Notes under the pieces: generated by a model
Told to the model about the DNA's origin: nothing
What the model saw: the letters and a program-made list of their open reading frames with translations, nothing else
The model's database searches: none
Shown here: piece after piece, positions 23,597 through 34,881 of the stretch
Layout of the letters: every line of letters begins with the position of its first letter
How positions within the stretch are numbered: position 1 is the stretch's first letter
Translations under genes and position numbers: made by a program
Assembly (NCBI GenBank): GCA_034638255.1
Contig: JAWPGT010000056.1
Span: 1 to 64,000 of the forward strand
Length of the DNA stretch: 64,000 nt
Direction: 5' to 3'
Source of the DNA: Coprinus comatus
Lineage: Eukaryota; Basidiomycota; Agaricomycetes; Agaricales; Agaricaceae

Positions 23597-23943
23597 TGTA
23601 AGCGCAGGATCGTAGAGGACGACGAGACGAGCACGATGACGAAGGAATGGAAGGAAATGGTTGAGAAATGACTGAGATATAACACAAACACTGCAGACAC
23701 TTGTATTAGACTAGAACATACAATAACTTCTTAATTACTCACCTGCAGACACTTGTATTAGACTAGAGAGTCTTCATGTGTCTGCAGGACGCTTCAGTAA
23801 CGTGTGACGTGACATTGTGATGTCACAGAAAGCGGAAATAATCTACAAGTCCAAAACTCCAAACAGAGTATCCAGCCACAACTCTTCTAACCTCAACCAA
23901 CAATAAGTACTGACCTTGGGGACTGTCTAGAGCATTCCTGACA
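23597..23943 (-). repeat. 3' LTR of the copia element
   Basis: 347 bp, identical by eye to 27859-28205. Internally it carries a near-exact repeat of a CTGCAGACACTTGTATTAGA segment (about 23694 and 23744), which may relate to promoter or enhancer function. Confidence 0.9.
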
Positions 23944-23955
23944 TACCCCCCTGAT
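23944..23955 (-). other. Polypurine tract of the copia element
   Basis: On the minus strand CAGGGGGGTA lies directly before the TGTCAGG start of the 3' LTR. This is the expected place and composition for plus-strand DNA priming. Confidence 0.7.
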
Positions 23956-24033
23956 CTAGCCAGTCCAGATAAAGGAAGAAAACAAAAGGAGAGGAAAAGA
24001 GTGAAGTGATAAAAGGAAAAGGGAGAGAAGGAA

Positions 24034-27000
24034 TTATGATGAAAGTCCAAGAAGAGGAATGAAGTGAGAGACTGCCTTTGGTTCAACAGCCTTGGTGAAG
24101 ATATCTGCTAGTTGTTCAGAGGTAGGAACAAAGAGAGGGGAAATAACTTTGCTTTGAACAGCATCACGGAGCCAGAAATAACGTAAATCCAATTGCTTCA
24201 TACGGCCATGGTGTTCAGGATTTTTAGCAACGGTAATGGCGGATTGGTTGTCGATGTGAAGAGTGGAAGGGAAAGTGAAGGAATAACCAAACTCGGATAG
24301 AATGTTGCGCATCCACATAATCTCCTTTCCACCTTCAACAGCTGCAACATACTCAGCTTCAGTAGAGGAGAGAGTAACCAAACTCTGACGTTTTGAAGAC
24401 CAACCAACAGCTGCACCACATACCAAAGTCACATAACCACCCGTAGCCCTTCCAGTCTCTTGACACAAACCATGAGAAGCATCCGAATATGTGATGAAGA
24501 GATCCTCGGTAGCCATGTCACCTTTGTAAACCAACTTATAGTCCATTGTACCCTTGAGATAGCGGAAGAGATGTTTGACAGCAGCCCAATGTTGAGGACC
24601 AGGATTATGATTGAACCTTCCAAGATAAGAAACAGCAAAGGCAATGTCGGGACGAGTCATGGTGGCCAGATATTGAAGAGCGCCAACAGCGCTAAGGTAG
24701 GGAACATTTTTCATGAGGAGTTTATCATCTTCGGTGACAGTGACAGTAGAGAGATTGAGTCCAGGAGTGAGAGGAGTCTTCACGGGTCGACAATCGGACA
24801 TCTGGAAGCGTTCAAGGAGTTCCTTGACATATTTCTCTTGTGAAAGCAAAATGGAGCGATGAGAGGGGTCTTGATCAACCTTAACAGCTAGTAACCAGGA
24901 GGTAGAGCCAAGATCTCGGAGTTTGAAGTGAGTAGAGAGCTCTTTGATCGTATCGTCCATGGCCTTGTCATCCTTTGAAGGGAGAGTGATATCATCAATG
25001 AAAATGGGGACAATAACCTTGACTGGACCTTTAGAGTAGATGTAAATAGAGCTGTCAGATTGGAGTCAGATGTAACCAAGTGAAGTGAAGACTGAGTGAA
25101 GTTTCTTGTTCCATTGTCGAGCTGCTTGTTTGAGTCCGTAAAGCGATTTTCGAAGCCTAAAAACCATGTTTGAATCACCAAAATGATAACCTTCAGGTTG
25201 ACGCATATAGATCTCCTCTTCCAAGTCACCATAAGTAAAGGCGGAAGAGATATCAAGAGAGCGTAACTTGTAACCTTCTTTGGCAGCGAGAGCAACAATG
25301 AGACGGAGGGAAGCGGGACGGAATGTAGGAGCGAAGACTTCAGTGTAATCATATCCAGGACGTTGAGCATAACCTTTAGCAACTAGACGAGCTTTATACC
25401 GTTCAATAGAACCATCAGGATTGTCCTTAATCTTGTAAACCCAACCAGACTTGATAGCTTTCTCACCACGGGGTAAAGGAGTAAGTTCCCAAGTACCATT
25501 CGCCTCAAGTATAGAATACTCCTTATCCATCGCCTCTTTCCATAAATGTGAATCGGGGGAATTCATCGCAGCTTTGAATGATCCTGGATGACCAGATGAC
25601 ACATTACCAGCAAACTCAACTTCCTGAAAACCATTCTTCTCATCAGAGACCAAAAACGCGAAATCTTTGTCACTATCCTCAGCCTCAGAGTCAAAATGAA
25701 GCCGTTGTTGTCGGAGATTCTCTCGAACTTTCCAAGAAGGTTGTCGGATACGAGAGCCTCGTCTACGGGATGGTGGTTGAGCAGAAGGCGGTTGTCGATG
25801 AGGAGGAGTAGAAGGAGGAGGAGAAGGTGTAGCTGGTTGAATAAGAGGTGTTGAAGGTGGAGAGAGTTTTGGAGAGAGAGGTGGTGATGGTGAAGGTGAA
25901 GATGGAACAGGTGCCGGAAGATGAATAGGAGCAGCAGGAACTGGAGGTGGAGGATCAATAGCTGGAGGTGGAAGTGAAGTGAAATGCTCTACAATACCCC
26001 CCTCATCTTCAGGAAGTGGAACATCTGAGATTGTTGGTGAAGTTGGAGTAGATGATATAGAGGAAGATGGTATAGAGGATAGGGAGAAGTCGGGAATATC
26101 ATTCATCTTCACTTTTGAAAGACCTGGGAAGTAGCGTTCATCGAAGTGAGCAGTTTCGGAGATGATAACCTTTCGAGTTGTTGGATTGTAAAACTTCCAA
26201 CCTTTGTAACCAGGTTCATAACCCAAGAAAATACACTTCTCCATATGAGGTTCAAGAGATGTACGTCTATCCTTTTGTACAAAGACGTAAGCAGTGCATC
26301 CCCAGACTCGAAGGTGAGAGACGTCAGGTTTGCGCTTGTAGAAAGCCTCGAATGGAGTGGTGTGAGGAAGTGGGGAAGTAGGAAGGAGATTCCAGACATG
26401 AACCATAGATGCTAGACATTCACCCCAGAAAGAAGGAGGGAGACCAGATTCCGAGAGCATTGTGGTGATACACTCACCCATCGTTCGATTAGCACGTTCC
26501 GCAAGACCGTTTTGCTGTGGTCGGTTACAAGTAGAATGCCTCCGTTCGATACCACACTCCATAGTAAAAGAGAGAAAGGCGTTAGACATATATTCACCTC
26601 CCTTATCATCTTGAAGAGCTTTGATCTTCACCCCAAGTTGGTTTTCAGCCCATGCTTTATAGCGTTTGAAAGCGTCAAAAGCATCTGATTTCGCCTTAAG
26701 AGGAGTGATACAACGGAATCGGGTAGCATCATCAATGAAGGTGATCCAGTACTTGAAACCTTGAGCTGTGGTTGTAGGAAGAGGACCATGGAGATCAGAA
26801 TGAATGAGTTCGAGTGGAGAGCGAGTGTGATGAGTTGAAGGAGGGAATGAGGTTGAATGCATCTTCCCAGCAAGACAGGGTTCACAGATGGGGTCAGGAG
26901 AGGTGTTTGAAGCCAGGGAAAGGCCAGTAACAAGGTCTTGATCAATCATCTTCTTCACATCAGTATAATTGTGGTGAATGAAGCATCTATGCCAGAGGGT

Positions 27001-27755
27001 GAGGTCAAGAGGAAGTGTAGAGGCCGAAAATGCACTCTCAGCAGCAATAACAGAGCCATTAAGATGAGCAGAGTTGGAGGAATTAATGGTGGCAGTGAAG
27101 AGAGTTGTTCTAGATCTTCTGAAAGCAAGGGAGTGAGAAGAGATGTTAATAAAAATCCCTTGTGTCGAGCGAGGTATAGGCAAGCTAGGAGGTTACTCCC
27201 AAGGTCAGGAACGTGTAAAACCCTCGAAAATTCGACCACTCTAGCCTTCTTTCCCTTCAAGATAGGTTCAAACATAACAGAACCCATTCCAACAGCATAA
27301 ACAATAGAGTCATCAGCCAAGCGGATAGGGATGTTGGCAGGCATATAGTCTTTGATCCAGTGACGATGAGGGGTCATATGCGATGTTGCCCCAGTGTCAA
27401 CAAGCCATTGGAAGCCTACATGGAACTGGAGAGGGTTGGAGGAGGAATGGATAGATGTTGCACTGCCGGCGAACTCGGTGATGGTAGAGTGAACGCCGTC
27501 GCCTGAAAATTGGCACAATGGTGGCGTAAATAGTAGCGGACGTGTGTGTGAAATTGAGCGCCGTTTGGACGGTTCGTTCGCGAGATATTGAGCTTTTCGT
27601 CTTGCCTTCTCAAAACTGATGCATATGACCTGAGAGTGGCCTGTAACTTCACAAAAATCACATTTTGAAGTTGGATAAGCGGCCTGAGGTGTAGCTGAAG
27701 GTTTGAGGGGAAGAGGGAGGTGCTCTTGGTGCAAGTGATGTGTTCCAGAAGCCAT
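24034..27755 (-). pseudogene. Copia Gag-Pol polyprotein, two disabling lesions
   Basis: Minus-strand frames from 27755 give a short leader, a zinc knuckle CDFCEVTGHSQVIC, and the protease WLVDTGATSHMT. Integrase follows (an HHCC-like region with CEPCLAGKMHS, then HSDLHGPLP, DDKGGEYMS and a GLAERANRTMGE stretch with the D-D-E residues). RT has RYKARLVAKGYAQ, LDISSAFTYGDL and FIDDIT (motif C). RNase H has TYSDASHGLCQETGRATGG and TEAEYVA and ends in HIDNQSA and the LADIFTKA tail. Near 27145 one base appears lost in a T-run, shifting frame after HKGF. At about 25066 an in-frame TGA follows TSLGYI. The leader before the zinc knuckle is only about 30 residues, so the usual Gag capsid domain is missing. 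Confidence 0.88.
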
Positions 27756-27846
27756 TGAGTAGCTGTGAAATAGAGAAAAGAGTGCTGAGTGGTAAGGAGT
27801 GGAATATATAGATAAATATCGTGATTTCTTGAAGTCCTAAAGCACG

Positions 27847-27858
27847 GGGCCCATAACC
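27847..27858 (-). other. Primer-binding site, half-tRNA type
   Basis: The minus strand directly after the 5' LTR reads GGTTATGGGCCC. This matches the binding site I recall for Drosophila copia, which is primed by an internal half of initiator tRNA-Met rather than by the tRNA 3' end. The match is from memory and should be checked. Confidence 0.6.
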
Positions 27859-28205
27859 TGTAAGCGCAGGATCGTAGAGGACGACGAGACGAGCACGATG
27901 ACGAAGGAATGGAAGGAAATGGTTGAGAAATGACTGAGATATAACACAAACACTGCAGACACTTGTATTAGACTAGAACATACAATAACTTCTTAATTAC
28001 TCACCTGCAGACACTTGTATTAGACTAGAGAGTCTTCATGTGTCTGCAGGACGCTTCAGTAACGTGTGACGTGACATTGTGATGTCACAGAAAGCGGAAA
28101 TAATCTACAAGTCCAAAACTCCAAACAGAGTATCCAGCCACAACTCTTCTAACCTCAACCAACAATAAGTACTGACCTTGGGGACTGTCTAGAGCATTCC
28201 TGACA
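27859..28205 (-). repeat. 5' LTR of the copia element
   Basis: 347 bp with TG...CA ends. It is the promoter-bearing LTR for the minus-strand polyprotein and matches the other LTR along its whole length by eye. Confidence 0.9.
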
Positions 28206-28585
28206 AGAAAGGCTGGGACAACCACCCAGAACACACAATCGGATGGGCTGAAATCATAGCGATCGAGTGCAGTCTCCGCCTAGCAGTACACAAAAGATTC
28301 AACAACACTCACTTTGTTTTGAAATCGGACAACACGGGCGTTATTGATGCGATCAACAATGGAAAATCCCGCAGTCACGAACAGAACATCATCCTACAAC
28401 ACATCACAACACTGCTTCGGGTCAATTCCCTATGGTTGACCTCAGTGTACGTTCAATCCAAAGACAACTTAGCAGATAGACCCTCTAGAGGTCTAATCCC
28501 AGACTCCTTTACTCACTGCACGAATTCTTTCACCATAACCCCCTTCCTTAGTCCATATCTCATCGACGACGATTTCATTACATAA
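28206..28585 (+). CDS. DIRS-like RNase H, second fragment
   Basis: Continues the RNase H after the copia insertion: GWDNHPEHTIGWAEIIAIE (catalytic Glu), LKSDNTGVIDAINNG (Asp) and LADRPSRGLI (last Asp), ending FLSPYLIDDDFIT. All four acidic positions of the fold can be located across the two fragments. Confidence 0.75.
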
Positions 28586-28666
28586 TTTACCTTCCCACGA
28601 TGCATTTGACATACACGTAGCATCACAGAGTAGTTCCAACTTAGATACCATCCACAATAAATAGTA

Positions 28667-29881
28667 ATGCCCCCCTTCTTACCACGTTTTATCCCATCCC
28701 CTCAATTCCTACAAACCAATAATGCCCATAATGAGAGGCCAATCATCCCACTACGACCATCCTCCTTAGTAGGCCCCAAAGACTTCAACGCCGAAACCGA
28801 TATGAACATTGTCAAAGCCTTAAAGTCTAGTTGGGCTACTTCTACAACAAATGGCTACAGACGTTCAATTCAAAAATTCCACCAATTCTGCGACACCCAT
28901 GGTATTCCCCCAGAGAAACGGACACCATCATCCGAATATTTATTATGTGCCTTTGCCACCAAGTCTCTGGGTTCCCTTTCTGCAACAGCGGTTAACAGCC
29001 GGATTTCCGCCATGAGAGCTTGGCACACCTTCAATGACTGGCACTGGTACGGTGGCGCTAGATTAAAGCAAGTCTTATGAGGATGTAAAAACCTTGCACC
29101 CAGAGACAATGCCCACATACGGAAGAGACACGTCACACTCGATGCCCTCAAATCGCTAGCAAAACATTTACACACGAATAACAGTGAAGATGCAGCCATA
29201 TTGGCTTGTGCATGTACAGCTTTCTGGGCTCAATGTAGACTTGGCAAACTATTACCAACATCCGGCCAAGATTTATCAACAACCAAACACCCATCAAAAA
29301 ATGACATTGAATCACTAACTTCACCTTCGAAAATGTCATGGAATCTCTTCATTCCCAAGACCAAGACTGATAGGAAAGGACAGATGGTAGTTCTATCAAA
29401 ACAAATCTACTCACCAGAAACCGACCCGATCCAGACAATGAAATCCTTCCTAGACAAAACAGCCAATATGCAAAGATCATCCCCACTATTCTCGTTCATG
29501 CGGGGAGGCCAAGTTTTGACACTCACTAAACACAGATTCATCAAAAGATGTAACGAGATCTGGAAAAAAACTGGCCACAAAAACTGCACCGGACACTCCT
29601 TCAGGATCGGAGGAACAACACAACTCCTCTTATCCGGTGTCCCTCCAGATGTAGTCAAAACGACAGGACGTTGGTCGTCAGATGCCTTCTTAAAATATTG
29701 GAGATCAGCAGAAGATATAGTTCCCCTTCATATAAGCAACCTGAAGCTACCCACTGGGGAGACCGGAACCACACAAAATGCTCCTACCACCTCGAACACA
29801 GTAATCCACTACCACGCACAACACAAACCAAATATGCAGAGGTTTGAACCTCACCTTTTGGGCGAGCTGACACGCCGATGA
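28667..29881 (+). pseudogene. DIRS-like tyrosine recombinase, one in-frame stop
   Basis: One frame spans 28667-29881 with a single TGA at 29078-29080. The N-terminal SAM-like core-binding part includes TSTTNGYRRSIQKFHQF and LSATAVNSRISAMRAWH. The catalytic part has HSFRIGGTTQLLLSG (H-x-x-R box), VKTTGRWSSDAFLKYWR (the GRW histidine-equivalent Trp region and the nucleophile Tyr) and KTKTDRKGQMV (the beta-strand Lys). The enzyme would insert the circular cDNA. The TGA lies between domains, after ARLKQVL and before GCKNLAP. This copy is defective unless the stop is read through. Confidence 0.82.
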
Positions 29882-30107
29882 TTCAATGCCGGCTGGGAGT
29901 TTCCTCCCTCTTCAGTTGGGTGAGCCTTCATGCTCATCCAATCGACGTGCCGCCCGGGATACCAATTCCCTTATATTTTTCCTCCCTCTTATCTTACTCA
30001 ATTTCAGTCGGAAAAATATAACAGTTTCGGTTCTCCTCACCCACACTATAGGTGGTTGTTTCGGTTATTTAGTTACTCAAGTATTCACACATAATATTAT
30101 CACAACG
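29882..30107. other. 3' non-coding end of the DIRS-like element
   Basis: About 225 bp after the recombinase, T-rich, with no coding signal. It should hold the 3' terminal repeat of the element, which I could not pair with the 5' end by eye. Confidence 0.4.
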
Positions 30108-31948
30108 CTTCCGATTATCTGACTCGCCGAACAAGATGATGTTTTGCTTTGGTGCCAAATTTATTAACGCGTCTGGGATTCCTCTCTCCTCTATAATTCC
30201 GCGTTGATGGAGAACATTTGCATCTTGATGAGTACTATGAGAAAAGCTTGTAGAAGGCTAAATAATTGCCAGATGGTGATGTTTACTCACAATTCAGGAA
30301 GAAGAATACATTCAATACCATTTCGTTTATCATTTTCCTTTGCTGCTTTTTTCTCCTCTTCAACAGCTTCTCGTATTTTCGAAACCACATTTTCCTTCGA
30401 TGCTATTGACTGATACTTGAGTGCGTAAGGGCTGACAAAAATATTCTTGTCTTCATGCAACACAATTTGCCGAGCTTCATTTTGATCGTCGTAGTGGACC
30501 AACTCCATTATTTCCTCCCCAGTCCCAACTTGTTGATATGCGCACCACACTCTTGTCATTCGACCTCCACAGAATCCATGATTATCAACTAAGTAATGAA
30601 GATAGTAGCGGTGGGATCTCCCAGTGTTATCTGGTGGAGTGCTGTAATATTTCGGAAAACGAACGTTATCGTGGATAAATGCCCTTTCTAGTTCAAATCC
30701 AGAATCATGTCGAAGTGTTTCGTTGTCTGCAACTGCAAATCCCAATGCCGAGCGAATGATCTCCAATATCCCACTGCTGGTATTAAGGTCAAACGTACAT
30801 TCTTTCGTACATCGAGTCACCTCTACACAATGTCACTGTATCCTCCCTCATAACCAAACCAAGCACAAAGTGCGAATGGGGTTGTGCAAGCTGTTGCCGT
30901 TCCATGTATGGCAACACTCGAGAAATGTAGCTGGAGGGTGAACCACGTGCATTGTCCACCTTTCCAGTGGCGGCAAAACTTTCAAAGCAAATGGCTTCGG
31001 GTTTGACTAGACGTTTCTGTAAATGGGAGAAATCTTGCAAGCGAATTGATAGCCTTTCGCTCTGTGACCGAAGAAAAGTGCGAAGATCCTCTACAACATG
31101 AAGCTTAAATTTATTTGTAGAGGACGCCATTGAAGGGGAGGCTTCCGTGGATGTTGGTGGGGTATTAATAGGAAGGTCGGTGAATGTGGATTCAATTGTT
31201 GAAAAGACGGAAGGACGCCTGTCTCTTTCCTTCTGATGGATAACTGATGAATTGTTGTCAGAAGAAAACGATGTCCACTGTGAATATACTGTGGTAGGAG
31301 TATCACTTGATATGGATTCAACTTTGGAGAAAATAGATGGGTGTTCAGCAGCGTCGGAAGGACCCTGCATAGTGAACACTTCAATAGCACGGTAACAATG
31401 TTAGGAAGAGGGTTAGAATCTCGCTCATCCGAGGTGGTTTCGGAATCATAAGATGAAGATGGTGATGTTTGATCATATTCACGTTGGCAAGCTAAAGGAT
31501 TATTTGGGTTGGAAATATTGGTCCTGAGGGTTTTAATTGGCGCGTTCGCTAACCCTGAAGAAACCGATGATAATACGACTTGATGTGCGACAACAGCGAC
31601 CGTGTTAAGGAACATTACCGCTCCCGTCCCTGTCTGTGTGTCGAGGTGAGGTGTCCATTTCCAACAGTAAATATTGTTAACATCTGTACATTCCTCCTGA
31701 TAAAGCTTGTCTTCGGTGGAAACAGGGTGGGGTATATAATCATTTTGGCTGTGCACTTGGAGGATATTGAGCTGAAGGAATGCTAGAAGAACAGCTGCCG
31801 CAACTCTGATTGACACTACAGAGCCGAATACGTGTTCGACGAGGTCAAAACTTTTGAGAGATTTTGATTCTGTATTAAGTCTGGCATCCCAGTCTCCAGG
31901 TTCATTACTGGGATGATTAAGGTGGATATTGCTGTCTCGTGTCCTCAA
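30108..31948 (-). pseudogene. FunK1-type kinase, N-terminal half, cut by retrotransposon
   Basis: On the minus strand, frames run from 31948 (RTRDSNIH, KSFDLVEHVFGSVVSIRVAA) through HFVLGLVMREDTVTLCRGDS and FDLNTSSGILEIIRSALGF to RMTRVWCAYQQVG and VVSKIREAVEEEKKA. An intron (30290-30235, GTGAGT/CATAG, 56 nt) then leads to THQDANVLHQRGIIEERGIP and LFGESDNRK, where FunK1 sequence stops at the DIRS-like element. The layout matches FunK1 N-lobes. Frame breaks are at about 31375 (one base lost relative to the paralog) and at ERMYV/FDLNT near 30798. The missing C-lobe is at 18690-19620. A close paralog lies inverted at 59384-61217. Confidence 0.72.
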
Positions 31949-32554
31949 GCATTTCGTATTGAAATTAATTGCCTGTGGAAAGTTTCTCAGCCTTATTCGT
32001 TGACTTTCACAACACTCAACGAAGCCTCACCTAATTGGAGCTGAGAGAACTGTTTCGTATCTTCATGTTCGTACCGCTTTCTTCTATGTTTTTCCTTTTG
32101 CGAGGTGACATCCAGGACCAGTGTAGGTTAATGCAAACCAAGCTTCCAACCAGCTTCCAACCAGGGGCTTGGCAATTGGGAGGTGTCACGTGATGGATCA
32201 GATCTCCGAGAAATTGCCGAGCGACTGGATGAGCGAGCGCTGACTAGATTCGAGTGGCCATAAGCACCATAATTCATTTTATATCGCGTTTTCAAACGTC
32301 AATTTTTCTATAGTACATCGACGTTTGGTATTGTTTTTCATAACCAAGTATCATAAATTCGCTATAATACCGATTAACAATGATTCAAAAGTACGTTTAT
32401 TCTGGACTTATTCTGAAAAATAGGATACTTCCAATTGTAAATGTTCAAGTCGTATGTATATAGTATGAATACATGGTAAAAGTCTTTAATTACGGACAAA
32501 AATCATGAGGGTCACAAAAAAATCCTTAAACCTCAGACTAAGCAAGTGGCACGA
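31949..32554. other. Intergenic, no supported gene
   Basis: About 600 bp between the FunK1 remnant and the 3' end of the transporter. It includes a tandem duplicate of CAAGCTTCCAACCAG near 32138-32165. No gene was seen. Confidence 0.4.
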
Positions 32555-34881
32555 TCAAGCTTTCCCAGCCCTCTCCTCCAAGCTCTCCTTCTCACTACTG
32601 TTCTTTGGTGCTTCACCATGTAATTCTTTCTCTACTCTTTCTTTCTGTTTTCCTGATTCACGTTCCTCGTACACTGAGAAGAAAAGTTTTTTTAAGTTTC
32701 AATGTTTATGTAAAGTGGAGGGAGAAACTTACAGAAAGCGAGTTCTTCCAATGTTTTACCAGATGTTTCTGGGAAGAAGAAGTATACGAAGAACACTTCA
32801 AATGCGATGAATATACAGTAACTGTTTCAATAAGTAAAAGTAAAAGTAAATCAAGGTCTGCTTTCAGTGTCTAGTATTTGAGTAACAATGAAGAATCTCA
32901 TACTAACCTGATATAATATTTCCATCCAGCATTTTGAACGCCAATGGGATTGACGAATTGATTGAAGAAACCGGCTGCACGGCCAAACCATTGGAATATA
33001 GAAATTCCCTTTGCACGAACGTGGAATGGGAACAATTCAACCAAGAATGCTAAAATAATAGTTGGAATTGATAAGACGAACAGAATAACTGTGTTGGAAA
33101 GATTAAATGACTTACTGTATGTTAGGGCGTTATATGCCAAGTTATATGCTGGGCTGTACATGAAGATGAAACTTAGAACAAAAACAGAAACAAAAAATTA
33201 GTTGTTTGTCGAGGGCGGACTTATTGCAACGTACGCGATAACTGCTCTAGATGCACCTTGACTGTTTGTAAGCTGGTATTGGGCACTTGCTATTGTCCAT
33301 CCGACGAAAATAAGAAGAAGGGAGATGGTACACGCCTATTGATAGAAAAGAGAGGAATGTGAGTTTCTTGTATTTATATAGGTTTACCGTTCTTGAGGGA
33401 AAAAAGCTGACGAGATAGATGGTTCTGCGTTTGAATCTAGATACAGTTAAAGCGAGCACGGTCGCATTTAAGAAGCCCCAGCAAGTATTTGCCAAATTAA
33501 TCAAATTCTTGGTACGGTTATCCTTAATTCCAACGTTCTCGAGGATACGAGCCAAGAAATAGCTATAAATATTGTGTCAGTACATTTAGATTTGGGATAT
33601 CTTTAGCAAATCACTCACGAAATCAAACCATTACCACTCCATTGAGTTACAAGGCCAAGGAAAGCCGCAATCATCACACGTCTCCTCATACCAGGTGTAC
33701 TAACCATATCTTTCCAACCAACTTTAGACGTCTCCTTTTCGAGTTCCAACGTCTTTTCAATTTGAACATATTCTGCCTTCACAAACTCGGATTCACGATC
33801 ACCTTCAGCATGATATTTTGCTAAAATGGAAAAAGCTTCGTCACCACGTCCTCTTGAGATTAACCAACGTGGAGATTCGGGAAGGAAGAATGCGAAGGTT
33901 ATTTGAAGGAGACTAGGGAAGATTTGAAGCACTGAAGGTGTACGCCAACCCCAATTTGATTTCATACGGAATGTACCCAGAGTTACACCAGCTGCTACGA
34001 TTGCGCCTAGGTGAGAAAATAAGAAAAAGAGATTAGCTGGTGTGTGTGGTTGGGTTAGGTTGATCTTACCCGGGAAGTAGGATGCATTGAATAAGGAACC
34101 CAATAAGGCACGTTCTTTCGGATGGGAGAGTTCTATAATTTGGATTGGTTATCTTATTCATGGACCATGGGTGGATGGGTAACAATGGACGTACCTCCAA
34201 TAAGTGATGAAGCAGCGACAATTGCAAATGGGATACCGAGACCGAGAATGAATCGTGAGACAACAAACATAGCATCTGAATAATTTTCTGTTCAACTGAC
34301 CCAGACTTTGATCGATCGATAGGAAGGGGAAGAAAAAAAACGCACAATTTACGGCGACAGTTTGAAGAACTCCGCCGATTATCATGATTACACTTCCAAA
34401 GATAATTGCTCGCCTTCTACCAAGACCATCAACAACCAAAGGGATGAGGGGGATTGACAAGATTGCTCCAAGTGAATACATGGCAGACATGAGACCCAAG
34501 AGGGTGGTACGAGGTGAATCAAAGACTGTGATTAAAAAACGGTTTGTTAATGCGATTTAGCGGTTTAATGGGAGAGAACTAACATGTATCCCAGGAATCT
34601 ACGGCTTGCAATCCATTCATCATTGAAGAATCAAAACTGGAAATCTTTTATTGAATTTCTTTGTATTTACGGAAGTTCAGAAAGAATACTTACCCACTAG
34701 TCATCTCAACTCCCAGACATGTTGGGATGAAAATGAGGTATAGTATACGAAGGTTTCGTTTCTTGTACCAAGGTGTTTTGTCCGCCATTGCTAATTGCGA
34801 GACATAGGTGTCAGATAGAGGATTAATTGTGGCCACTGTGTCCACCAGCTCCTTCTCCTGCGCGATACCGACTCTACTCAT
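32555..34881 (-). CDS. MFS sugar transporter
   Basis: Twelve exons join in phase to 536 aa, starting MSRVGIAQEKELVDTVATIN at 34881 and ending at 32555. Family marks are FDSSMMNGLQAVDSW after helix 1, DGLGRRRAIIFGSV (the G-R-R loop between helices 2 and 3), VVSRFILGLGIPFA, ELSHPKERALLGSLFN, PESPRWLISRGR at the end of the first bundle, the WSGNGLISYFLARIL region, FPFHVRAKGISIFQW and FFFPETSGKTLEELAF near the C-terminus. This is the sugar-porter branch, closest in texture to fungal lactose/hexose permeases, in the plasma membrane. One splice donor (near 33411) appears as GTCAGC, which is unusual; a GTAAAC site downstream is the alternative. The cytosolic tail is Glu/Lys-rich. Substrate is not determined. 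Confidence 0.9.

Larger units (their letters stand above)
23597..28205 (-). mobile_element. Ty1/copia LTR retrotransposon, recent insertion
   Basis: A complete 4,609-bp element in minus orientation has two 347-bp LTRs that look identical by eye, TG...CA ends, and a perfect 5-bp target duplication AGAAA (23592-23596 and 28206-28210). The order of coding domains is zinc knuckle, protease, integrase, RT, RNase H, which is the copia order. A primer-binding site abuts the 5' LTR and a polypurine tract abuts the 3' LTR. The target is the RNase H frame of the DIRS-like element: removing one AGAAA and the element restores Lys-Lys-Gly-Trp. Identical LTRs imply recent arrival, yet the polyprotein has a frameshift and a stop. 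Confidence 0.92.
19621..30107 (+). mobile_element. DIRS-like tyrosine-recombinase retrotransposon, interrupted
   Basis: Gene order on the plus strand is gag with zinc knuckle, reverse transcriptase, RNase H, then tyrosine recombinase, with no integrase. This is the DIRS/Ngaro type of retrotransposon, which integrates by recombinase rather than DDE integrase. Boundaries are approximate. They are set where FunK1 coding sequence stops on both sides: minus-strand THLSSS at 19620, and the matching N-terminal half ending around NRK near 30107. A solo LTR and a complete copia element sit inside the RNase H part. Without these the element is about 5.5 kb. An in-frame stop in the recombinase and frame slips near the solo LTR show it is defective. 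Terminal or split repeats were not resolved by eye. Confidence 0.75.

Noticed and set aside
23690..23765. Possible CRISPR-like spaced repeat (CTGCAGACACTTGTATTAGA twice)
   Set aside because: Only two copies, inside an LTR of a eukaryotic retrotransposon; an LTR-internal repeat, not an array.
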